Source of the DNA: Baylisascaris procyonis
Lineage: Eukaryota; Nematoda; Chromadorea; Rhabditida; Ascarididae
Length of the DNA stretch: 64,000 nt
Reading direction: 5' to 3'
Assembly: GCA_037389465.1 (NCBI GenBank)
Contig: JAZARR010000296.1
Location: 1,364,001 to 1,428,000, forward strand
In this document: piece by piece, positions 1 to 42,422 of the stretch
Layout of the letters: the number at the start of each line of letters is the position of its first letter
Position numbering within the stretch: position 1 is the first letter of the stretch
The notes under the pieces: model-generated
Database searches by the model: none
What the model saw: the letters and a program-made list of their open reading frames with translations, nothing else
Told to the model about the DNA's origin: nothing
Translations under genes and position numbers: made by a program

Positions 1-493
1 ATAAATTACTTATAAATGCGATTGCAAATACACGATGGGAGATCTCACGTTTATAAGATGAGAGCATAGACGCCGCCTCTATATTTTAGTCTACACGATA
101 TCGTGAGAGAGTTGCGATTAGGGCAATATGCATATCTACATCGTTTGCCTTTAGCAATATCGGATTACAAACGATCTCAACAACACTTAAATATCACTTA
201 GTAGTTTGTTTCATTCGTCTTTCGTTCTTGTTGTGCATTCATCTGCTAGTTTAGAAGTTAGTTCGTTTATCGACCATTGCGAAAAAATACTTAGATTACA
301 ATTATTAATGTTTATATGTTTAATTCCTTTTTTTTCTTTTCATTTATGTTTTTACTAGTAAATGTATATTTATTGAATTACGTAATGAGTCTCCTAATGG
401 ATATTCGTTGTTTTAATTTAATTGTAACTGAAAGGACCGATTATTTAAATACTAGGTCGATTATTTAAATCTTAGGCGAGTAATTTCCCTCAT
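1..493. other. AT-rich DNA upstream of the cathepsin gene
   Basis: No coding or RNA gene supported. Ordinary AT-rich sequence leading into the TAAATA microsatellite. Confidence 0.5.
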
Positions 494-791
494 ATAAATA
501 TAAATATAAATATAAATATAAATATAAATATAAATATAAATATAAATATAAATATAAATATAAATATAAATATAAATATAAATATAAATATAAATGTAAA
601 TATAAATATAAATATAAATATAAATATAAATAATAAATATAAGTATTAACATAAATATATATAAATATAAATATATAAATATAAATATAAATATAAATAC
701 AAATATAAATATAAATATAAATATAAACATAAATATATAAATATAATATAAATATAAATATAAATATAAATATAAATATAAATATAAATAA

Positions 792-852
<61 letters not shown>
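494..852. repeat. TAAATA microsatellite followed by a (TA)n run
   Basis: About 300 bases of near-perfect (TAAATA)n with small interruptions, then about 58 bases of TA dinucleotide (roughly 795-852). It ends about 100 bases before the probable 5' splice or trans-splice acceptor of the cathepsin gene. Ile/Tyr/Phe-repeat translations across it are artefacts. Confidence 0.95.
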
Positions 853-854
<2 letters not shown>

Positions 855-966
855 AAATAGAATAGTTACCTTTCACGCATTTTGAAAACTAGCGCGCCCT
901 ATATCATGGGAAAATTTATTGAAAATTCCTATTGTGTTGACATCATTTTCTAGGTGAACAAAGAGG

Positions 967-33352
<32,386 letters not shown>

Positions 33353-34820
33353 GGTCTCGTTTAAATGATATTTTTTAAGTTTACCTTTCAATCCATTCAA
33401 CAAAATTTTCCTTTCGTAAAAATCCCTTGTACCTTGTGGTTATATTGCAAGAAATGTTTATATTTGCGACGAACTTGCAAATGCCAAGTTGCACTTTTTA
33501 GAACTATTATATTAGATTATGTGGCGTTATGTTAAGTTATAACTTTGCATTTGTGATGGAGTTATTGAATTTGTACTCAAATTTTAATTAATATTTAATA
33601 ACCAATATTTACATTCCACCAAATATTGTATTTGAAACTGCGCATTGCAAAATTTGCGTGACTATGAACACAGCGTATTTGCAATCAAAAGCAACTTGCA
33701 ATCGTAATAACGATTAGGCATCGGTTTCTGCATTCACCGCAAGGAATTACATTTCATGCAGAAACTCCATGAAAAAACATTTCACCTATGCGATGTTACC
33801 AGTCAAGTATCAATGAATTTTCGTGGATAAGTTTGTTATAGTATATTCATGCAAGTTTGCCGTGGTATATTCTCTATACACTTTAAAAAATGCCTTAAAG
33901 GCGCAAACATCACAACAATGAAAATACATCGTGTATATTGCTAGATGTACCATATTCAGTGTAACGTTGCATGTTTTCAGACAGTAGACGATTGCAAGCA
34001 TCCTTGGAGAATGTCGATGGTGAAATCGAGAGATCGAGTTTCTTCATTTATTTTGTTTTGCCGTCTTATCAGCACAAACCCTTCATAATATCTGTAAAAA
34101 TTTATCTATTTTTCAAAGCAACAATTGCTAATTGTAATAATAAGTGAAATATGCGAAAAGCATTGCTATTGGCTATTGTAAAAAGCGACTAAAGTTTTCC
34201 AATACAGGCGAGAGGGGAAGACGTAATTTTAGTAAGCCGCTATGCTTATACCGCATGCACCTGCTGAGGAAAGAATATGAAGCATTAGTTACTGCAATAC
34301 TGTTATGTTCGAGAGCACAAAAAAATGAACATTTCAGTTTATGTATCTCTTTTGTACTGTGTTCTTCTGTAGCAAGCAAAGGAGCATACACGTGACCTAA
34401 CTAACGGATGCATCACTGAACACCGTTAAATGAAGTTATCCTTTTGCAAATTTTTTTAGAAAGCATGCTGTCGGATGGGTGCCTGCACTGGAAGAGGAAT
34501 TAATAATTTTCCGAAATTATTTTGTAAGTGTAATAGGGGTAAAACGTTTTCAATTCTTACTATAATGTGAACAACATATTCCGCAGATCATAAATGGTGC
34601 ATGAAGGACAAAAGGAATTATGAGGGGCATTGTCAATACCGATCGCCGCTACGATCGGGAGAGGACGTATTATTGAGAAAGGGAGAATGGCCGAGAAGAA
34701 GTTATGACCGTTCCTAGGTTTTTATTGAGGACATATAATCGAGAAGGGATCAATACTGTGGGAAGAAACGAAAACAAACAAAGCATGCAGAGACACATTC
34801 TTGAAGTTATTCCCATTTGC

Positions 34821-35003
34821 CTACGAACACATAATTAATCCACCTATCGAATCATACTTTTGCACGTGATCGCTATATAATTGTCGTATGCGCGTTCTAA
34901 ACGATCGTTTTGTCCATTTGAATGAACATAAATTTCTTTTAAGAGCACAGTGCATTTGTCCTACTCTTTCTATGTTCAACATTACACTTACAATGATCAC
35001 CAT
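34821..35003 (-). CDS. Hypothetical ORF, weak
   Basis: Minus-strand ORF from ATG 35003 with a fairly natural middle section (RVGQMHCALKRNLCSFKWTK). Its start overlaps a possible GTAAGT donor after four codons. No family, no further exon found. Confidence 0.2.
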   Translation of the reverse strand: MVIIVSVMLNIERVGQMHCALKRNLCSFKWTKRSFRTRIRQLYSDHVQKYDSIGGLIMCS

Positions 35004-35130
35004 TCAGTAGTAATTTTCGTTTGTTTATTCAATACGCCCACTGCTTGTATACATAACAGTACATGGCGACATAAACATTATTCAGTTTATTACATTATAC
35101 ACTGGTCAAATACACATTTATTATTTTTCG

Positions 35131-35133
<3 letters not shown>

Positions 35134-35187
<54 letters not shown>
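35134..35187. repeat. (TA)n microsatellite
   Basis: About 54 bases of TA dinucleotide. Confidence 0.97.
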
Positions 35188-35191
<4 letters not shown>

Positions 35192-36406
35192 GTATAAGTT
35201 TTCTTATGACATACGTTATACCCATCAAATCTCAGCTCTAGATTCAATGACTCCTGAGATGAAACTGCAGAATAGACAGGCACATACACGCACAAATATG
35301 TCCAAATTTTTGTAAAACAAATATGCAAAAGCGCTTAGAATTGAAAATTTTTTTGTGATTTATTTTACACATCCGATTCAGAGGTGAAGGTCGAATATAT
35401 TCAGCGCCGATGAAGCAATTATAAGAGGAGGGAATCTACATGATGAAGAGGAAGAAGTCGGAAAAACAAGAAAAAGAGTTGCAATATTGTCTTCATAGAG
35501 TTCTCAGTTTATTAAAATAAAATATTTGAAAGAAAACGATCATCTAACGAAATCAGCTAAAATTTATTTTTAATATCTATTTGATTAATCTATTGATATA
35601 GTGCAAAATATACTGATTCATGTATGAATAATTGCGCCAATACCATATAGTAGAAAGCTTTTTGTTGATCTATTTGAATGATAGGTTGACGGCGGTCGTG
35701 GTATTTACTGTGATTGAACATCTTGTCTGATGACGAAATACTCGATCACAACACATTGATTTTCATTCGCTGAGCGCAAAAGCGTGGTCCTACAATCACT
35801 CAACTTTTTAATTTAGCGGAATAAAGCTTGGAAACTCACCAAACTAGGCATCTTTTTTTTTCACTACAATTACTGCTATAATGGGATCGTTTTATCTTCT
35901 GGGATCACTTATTACTTCACTCAAAATTTTGTCGACCGGTTAGAAATTTGCAAAATTAGGAGCAAATATTTGCAAAATTCAGGAATGAAGGGGAGGGTAA
36001 GGGAAGTAAATGCGTTCAATATGAGGTATTGTGATTCCGATATTTGCAGCATCGTTATGCATGTTGCTCTGAGATCTGCATAAAGGAAAGAAGCATGTTT
36101 TACTTGGTCATTTTAAGAAGGAGAATTTATTTCCTAAATATTTCTATCGAAGTGTGGTCGCTTGAAGTGTTCGCTGGCGCTAATGTCAGAAAGCATCGGA
36201 ATCGAGCCTAGGTTGCATCTCTCGGAGCTTATCTTCCTTCACAATTATTCGATAACGATCACACCGAATGACTCACTCTTGCATCTTAACTCTATTTTTT
36301 ATACAAATTATGCAAATCGATCGATCCGTTGGTGCGTAAGACTTTCCAATTTCCTTAATTGTTTGCTCATATAAAATTCCATGTTGTCCATGCATTTTAT
36401 TCACTC

Positions 36407-38507
36407 TCACGGCAAATTGTCCTCATTCTTTACTCGTGAAAATTGTTCTGCTTGAAAATGGCTCTGTAATTTTTTAAAAATATGCTTGTAATCAACTGGT
36501 ATGTTCATTTGTGATCTCAGCATTTCTGATATTTGAGAAAAACTTTTAAAAATTAAACTCGAGTTTATGCAAATGACATTCGGACGCCTAAACGGGTTCC
36601 GAAATACCACGGTATAGTTATAGGTGCTGCGGATGTTCCTCTAGATAAAAAGGACCGAAAACTAAAAGACCGGAAAAGAGTGAATATTTCAACCTGCTAA
36701 ATGATTTATTTATGTTTCATTGAGAAATAAAGAGACATACATAGTATGTAAAGAAATGCATTGACGATAATGACAAAGGGTTCGGAGCAAATGAAAACAC
36801 CGATCACAAAAGAAAGTTGAGACGAGAGGGAAGATCAAAGGTGCACATATTCAAGTAGCGTCATTGAAATAACACTGGCAACATGGCCAAAGCAAGACGA
36901 AGCATTCATTAGTCACATATGGGCTGGCCGTATGCGCCCTTCAAGGACGATACGTTAAATTGCTCTTCTAGAATGTTCGCTACAATTTTGCTTTTCGCCA
37001 TCATCGGTTTTTTTTTTTTTTTGCAGATATGACATTGTTTTATCCTCCTTTCCTTTACATTCACTTGTGCGCCTTACGAAATTAAGAAATTTTCATTGCT
37101 CGATAACGTTTAATTTTACTGCACTTAAACAATTTTATTTGCCGAGGATCCCAGAGCTGTTTGCGGCTCATAGAATCGAACTGCGACCGCCCAAGATCAG
37201 AAAGCTCCAAAACACTACTATTGTTTTGGGACCAACTTGAGTGCAAATGCTTCACGATAATCCATCGCAATTGTTTGATAAATGTAACATAGTTTCTTAT
37301 TGTGGCGGATGCCAAAATCAACGCAGTTAGAAGCAGCAACAATATATTGAGGCACTGATAGAAAACTCAATGGTTAAAAGAATGATTTAGGATTATTTTC
37401 TTTCCGGGTTCAAATTCTATTGTTCTACGCCCAATGGACTCATATTTGAAAGCACCAAATGCTAATTTCCGAATAAGCATAAAAACGACGCCAAGAAACG
37501 GGAGACCAGGTGAATGATTCGGCGATAATCTTAAAGCATATGTTTTGTGTTTTGCATGCGATTCGGGATATGTCACGACTTTCATTGGTTCTTGAGCTCT
37601 TATTTAAAATTAGAGTTTTGTCGAGTCTGTCTTCATAATAGTTTGCTTGACGCAATTCCTTGTCTTCTGCTTAATCGTTTGAAAAACAGAACATTATTAT
37701 AATGAAATAAATCGAACAAAAATCACGCAACGGTATACATCCCCCATGTTCGAATTTCATTGCCTTTAGCGATCCGTTGTTTAGATATCCATGAAATCTA
37801 ATGCGATAATCTGCAATACCCGCCATTATCTTCTTCCCTTTGTTTTTTTCGGTTTGTTTTTTTTTTTTTTGCAACGCATTTAGGTATAGGTGAATGAGAA
37901 TGAAAATTTAAAATGGAAAGTGCTCACAATAAACTTTGGACAGCTGCTAGAAGATTTCTGACGCTGTTTCAATAAATCAAGCACTTTCATCAATTTGGAT
38001 CTAAGTGCTTGAGGAGTTATGTCCTCATGCATCAGTTTCTGGCAATAATCTACTACCATCTCTCTGCAAAACAGTGCAGCTGCAATCCGCAGCCTGCTTG
38101 AAAAAAATTTCTTTGTTATTTTATGAAATTGAACGATCGGTGCAACTATGAAATATCCTGATCTACAACCTGAAAACATTTTTCGATTAAAAAAATAGTA
38201 TATCATATAAATCCTTCAAAATTTTCCATTCACTTTTTCGAGAATTCCTTCATAATTTCAATTTTGGAAGAATGAAGAAAAAATTTTTTTTAAATTGTCA
38301 TAGTAGATATCATCGTTTTGCGCCAATATTTCCACTCGCATGAGCAATGACGATGTCTCGAAACGCGGCCACGGGCAATAATTTGTTTGGCACGTTAGCG
38401 CATTTAAAATAAAGAAACCACATCTGGTGACTATCAGCTTCCTTTCGTTCTTCTTCTGCATGGCTGTCCCAACCACTCAAAGTTATGCAAGGTGAAAAAT
38501 ATTGCAT
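36407..38507 (-). CDS. Six-exon minus-strand gene, unknown protein of about 338 aa
   Basis: Exons in transcript order: 38336-38507 (ATG, MQYFSPCITLSGWDSHAEEE), 37942-38169, 37727-37810, 37490-37666, 37233-37354 and 36407-36640. With these borders every junction keeps frame and the total is 1,017 nt, 338 aa plus TGA. Strong sites include GTTTTCAG at exon 2, ATTGCAG at exon 3, a 60-nt intron (37667-37726) and TATCTAG before the last exon. Sequence character: cytosolic, helical, basic, with LRIAAALFCREMVVDYCQKL, FHGYLNNGSLKAMKFEHGG and IVAASNCVDFGIRHNKK; no signal peptide or membrane span. Not recognised. Uncertain points: the exon 2 donor (a better GTGAGC donor is out of phase) and the exon 4 donor. 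The frame is open to about 38600 upstream of the ATG, so more N-terminal sequence may exist. AATAAA overlaps the region just after the stop. Confidence 0.6.
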
Positions 38508-38643
38508 ACCTTTTGGGCGATTGTAAGTGTATTTTGAGTTACACGGCTTTCGAAAATTTAAATATAATTTTTTCTTTCTTTAATACGTCTTGCTCTCAAT
38601 ATGTGGGAAAATACTTCAATACTTCGTGCCGTTCCACTCGCAG

Positions 38644-40079
38644 TCGAAAATCCTTAGTTGTTTATCTACTAACTTCCTCGATAGAAGTTTGTAAGAGTTA
38701 CCCGACCAGTTTGTCGCCTATCTGACAAGCGAACTTCTCGTGCATAAGCCAAAGTTTCCGTCTACTTCAGATGTAGCTGCTGACTTTCAATTTCAAAGGT
38801 TATACGAGGATCTCACGGATACGTATTTTCATTCGGCCGCTTTGCACATTTTTCATGACGAAGATTACTTTGGATCGACACTATGGATAACGCTCCAGAT
38901 CCGTGCAAATGCAAATGATTTCCTCAATGTTGAACCATCATTCACAACAATGAGCAACGCACCACCACCAATCCTCGACAAGGACGACTATCGGGAGCAA
39001 ATGTTCAAAGGAGCCACAACAAAAACGTTAGCGTGCTTCTCCTCTCTTGACCGATGACATTAGATATTAACTGTGATAAAATGTACTATTCAACGATTGT
39101 GCACTTTTTCTTGCAAGGAACAAAATTGCAGTTTTATTTTACTTGCTGGCGATGCCAGTTTGTGAAAAATCATTCATTTTTCTTCCAGATACTACAGTTT
39201 TGTGGAGCTTTCTTTGGAAAATTTTGAAAAGTTTTCTGAATTCATATATAATGAAAACTCGAATATTTCCGGTGAAATGATCAGCATTGAAAATTGTGAA
39301 TCTAAAAAGTGTTTTTGTGGGAAATCCTATGTAAGGATTCGCTGCCAGAAAAATTTTTTCTTGCATGAAAATTTCCCGTCAAAGCTGAAAGTTTCCATTA
39401 TCAGTACACTGATAGCAATTATGTTCTACATTATTGCATCATTGTCTTTAACAAAATTCCTATATCAACTTTTGGCGACATTCAAGTATCTCAGATTCGA
39501 TTACAATTAATTCGGCTCTATCATATTCTATTACTGTAGAACATCCTATTTTCCAAAAAAAATTTTTTTTTGCGTAAGGATTGACAAATCCGATTATCTT
39601 TGTAAAAGAAAAAGTAAGAGCTATGAACTTTTTTATAGCTGTACATTTCATAGCTTTTCATAACTATCTTTAATTTATAGTCATTGATAATTTGAGAGAC
39701 GGGCAACTGGAATGTGTTACTCTCACTTCGTCAAGACCAAAATTTCAGCTTTTTCCAGAGTGTGATCTTTGCAGTGAGGAATCAATTTTTGCGATGAGGA
39801 ATCAATTGCTCTCTGCTTTTTCTTCGGGCTGATCATAAAATCAATTTTTCGCAAACGTGACCATCATTCGTTTTCAGCGATTTCACTATCGTAACATTGG
39901 ATGGTAATATTGAAACAGTGCGTTATTTGCTCTACTTGACTATTGATGAGATTCGTATATTGATAAACCTCAATCCAACTCTGCATCGAATCACTATTGA
40001 TTTTCATAAGCAAGTCGTCCAAGAGGTTGCATTCATTCTGCGAGAGTTCTTTTCAAAAAATATTATTAGCGTTCCGTAA
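38644..40079 (+). CDS. Four-exon plus-strand gene, unknown, 5' end incomplete
   Basis: Exons 38644-38690, 38771-39026, 39189-39308 and 39878-40079 join in phases 1, 2 and 2, giving about 207 codons to a TAA. Introns are 80, 162 and 569 nt. Acceptors CTACTTCAG, CTTCCAG and GTTTTCAG are good; the first donor is GTAAGA, the others are weaker (GTTAGC, GTGTTT). Readable segments: RKSLVVYLLTSSIEV, VAADFQFQRLYEDLTDTYFH, FVELSLENFEKFSEFIYN, then DFTIVTLDGNIETVRYLLYL. The spacing of hydrophobic residues is reminiscent of F-box-associated, leucine-repeat-like nematode proteins, but I cannot show a motif. No start ATG was found; a first exon is missing. AATAAA lies 32 nt past the stop (40111-40116). Confidence 0.5.
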
Positions 40080-40110
40080 ATAATATGTGGTTGTAATTTC
40101 GAAAATATAG

Positions 40111-40116
40111 AATAAA
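40111..40116 (+). terminator. Polyadenylation signal AATAAA
   Basis: AATAAA 32 nt after the TAA at 40077-40079; a second copy lies about 33 nt further on. Supports that stop as a real gene end. Confidence 0.55.
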
Positions 40117-40620
40117 GGCACACCTCCAGTTCGGAAAATATAAAATAAAGGCAAGGAAAAGAGGTTGGGAGAAGATAGAAAAAAATACCTAGGAGAGGAG
40201 AATAAAATGCGCGATTTATAAATGTAGTGAAATAACCTTGAGGTGGAAATGCCTCAACACCCCTAACGACACAAAAACTTGGTTTTGGCCAAAAAATAGT
40301 GGTTCACCGTTTCTTATCGTAACGTATTTCTTATTCATCGAATTTTTTTGAGTGACAACATTACTGACAGCCGTTATTATGGCTTCATTCCTTATGATAC
40401 ACGACGAGCACTTCCAGTAAGGTAGGGAAAAAGAGAAAGCTGCTCTCAGACTATTCATTTGCTTGATAGATTTTTTTTGGAACTAATCAACATCGAATTT
40501 GGATATGAAGTAGGTTTTTTTGTGAACTTATTTATTATTATAGTCTGAAAATAAGTGCTATATATGATGGGATTCGAAGTTAAGTTAAAAACTAAATATA
40601 TAGAAATTCATAAAAAATTT

Positions 40621-40630
40621 TTCGTTACAG
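40621..40630 (+). promoter_or_regulatory. Possible spliced-leader trans-splice acceptor
   Basis: TTCGTTACAG directly abuts an ATG and follows the previous gene's stop by about 550 bases on the same strand. In nematodes this arrangement is common for trans-spliced, sometimes operonic, genes. It could equally be an ordinary intron acceptor. Confidence 0.35.
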
Positions 40631-41550
40631 ATGATAGACTATGCGTTGAAGGGCACATTCGCTTTACTCGACTCACCACCTGAAACAGTTGATGAATTTA
40701 TTCGTTGTCTTCGAATATATCGTCCACATGGATTTTGGCTGTTGATTCGTTATATCGCCGCTGAACTTGGACGTAGAATCACCCAGGTAAACTACTTTTT
40801 ACGAAAGTAGCTGATATATTGCCGCAAAAAAACCTCTTTGGGTAGATATGGATAATACCATATGCCATTAGTTTTTGTCTTAGGCTTTATAATGAACGGG
40901 TAAAGGCTCAAAAATCTACACATTGCTCACATTCGATTGCTATCACTAACACAGTAACAACACAACCGCTGTCAATAACATAGTCACCGATAGAGCACGG
41001 TGAGAGAATAGCTAATTATGTGAATAGAGAGTATATAAGAATATAACTGCTATATTTAGTAAGCACTAGGTGTTTCCCGTTTCTTATCGCTCTGCAAAAA
41101 TACAAATTGATTCAAATTCTCGTATGCGAGAGAATGACACAATAAATTTTATCGGTCGAAAAGAAATACTAGAGGTTTTTCAGTTGGGAATGGTTTCCTT
41201 CTGACAAAATCACTGTATATGCAAATGTTTTGTTCCTATTTCCAAAACTCCGCACACTGACTTTACCATATGGTCATATGACGAATCTCACCGCTTTCGA
41301 CACACAATAGTTGCATGCAGAAAACAATTTCAGCGGTGGAATACGATAAGACTCGAGGAACTTCTAAGATATTTACGTCTCTCAATGCGACATCAATTTC
41401 GTGAACTATTCACAAGAACGGTGGTTATTATCGCGAATGTACACTATCATACATTCGTGTAAGTTGTCTTAAAATTATAGAATAATCGAATTTCTCTACA
41501 GACTTAGTGAATCCTTCATATACAAGGTTGACGATGCTTATTCCCAGTAG
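40631..41550 (+). CDS. Plus-strand gene of about 110 aa, unknown helical protein
   Basis: Exon 40631-40786 starts with ATG immediately after TTCGTTACAG and reads MIDYALKGTFALLDSPPETV, then DEFIRCLRIYRPHGFWLLIR and AAELGRRITQ before GTAAAC (phase 0). Exon 41334-41458 follows AATTTCAG: RWNTIRLEELLRYLRLSMRH, then FRELFTRTVVIIANVHYHTF. A 43-nt intron (GTAAGT...CTACAG) may lead to a last short exon 41502-41550 (LSESFIYKVDDAYSQ). Without it the product stops at 41462. AATAAA lies at 41677-41682. The protein looks soluble and helical. Family not recognised. The ATG right behind an acceptor suggests either trans-splicing or a missing upstream exon. Confidence 0.6.
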
Positions 41551-42000
41551 TGATGAATGGACTGACTCTGACGATGATGGGCAGCAACGAACGTGTTAGG
41601 TCGCTGTAACTTTCATAAACTGCCTTCCTTACAGCTATAACCCTATTGTTTGCTATTCTTTGGCAACTACATAAGAAATAAACATAACTATGCACTCACA
41701 TTTATTATTGCACATTGTGTACAGCCTTCTCAATGTGGGATTAAATTTCGAAACGTCGAGTAAACTTCATTGCGCATTCGGATTTTTATAAACGATCGTA
41801 TTCACATAGAGAGCTAAATTTCATCTTCTATAGAATGCATTCACAAGTCGAATGTATCTTCATGTCGTTACTGATATTGTATATGCGTAATTCGGACTTT
41901 GCTTATCGCACAAAGCGGTAATGATAGATTTAGACTGCTCATAATTTAAACTGCGAAGGGAGACTTATCTAACACTACTCTATTGAAGTTTAAAATCTTC
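41551..42000. other. Short intergenic region
   Basis: Carries the AATAAA at 41677-41682; otherwise nothing. Confidence 0.5.
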
Positions 42001-42422
42001 ATGAGTGATGACCGCTCGAATGAGCATCTAATGAAAAGCGAAACAATCGAAAAAGAAAGATTCTATTGCCTCAAAAAGCTGGCTTTAGCGATAGAAATGT
42101 GGCCTCCAAGAACGCCAATAGCTCATGTGCCAAATACTGCGGTACTTTAAAATACTTCTTAAATGGGACGGTAAGATGTAATTACGTATTGATATCATAC
42201 TGTTGTTTCCTGTTGATCCATTCCATTCGGAAGAAAGTTGTTTATAGACGCGATTATAACTCAAATTCGACAGGCGAACGACTCGAGATATACAAAGAGC
42301 TTAAAGATTCCTCAATCCCAGTGGACGGCAACGTTCTCCAGAAAATCGACTCGACTTATCGCTCAGGAAAGCATACAAAACGAATATTGCGATGTAAAAC
42401 GTCTGACTGCCGTGATAGATGA
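42001..42422 (+). CDS. Candidate gene, reading frame ambiguous
   Basis: ATG at 42001 opens a natural-looking frame (MSDDRSNEHLMKSETIEKER, then FYCLKKLALAIEMWPPRTPI) that stops at TAA 42150. A second frame is open from about 42023 to 42422. Its 3' part contains STGERLEIYKELKDSSIPVD, and it has a GTAAGA donor at 42172. I found no splice combination that joins the first frame to the second. Either one is chance or a short exon is missing. Function unknown. Confidence 0.35.

Larger units (their letters stand above)
33353..36406. other. Intergenic region after the cathepsin gene
   Basis: AT-rich, no confident gene. It contains a (TA)n tract at 35134-35187. ORFs at 34144-34395 (+) and 36162-36374 (+) look like chance. 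Confidence 0.5.

Noticed and set aside
461..730. Long Ile/Tyr/Phe-repeat ORF on the minus strand
   Set aside because: Pure translation of the TAAATA/TA microsatellite.
34950..35315. 121-aa plus-strand ORF
   Set aside because: Runs through a (TA)n tract; the flanking parts have no protein-like features.
39139..39366. Minus-strand ORF opposite the 38644-40079 gene
   Set aside because: Shadow of the plus-strand exon 39189-39308, whose junction phases fit the gene.
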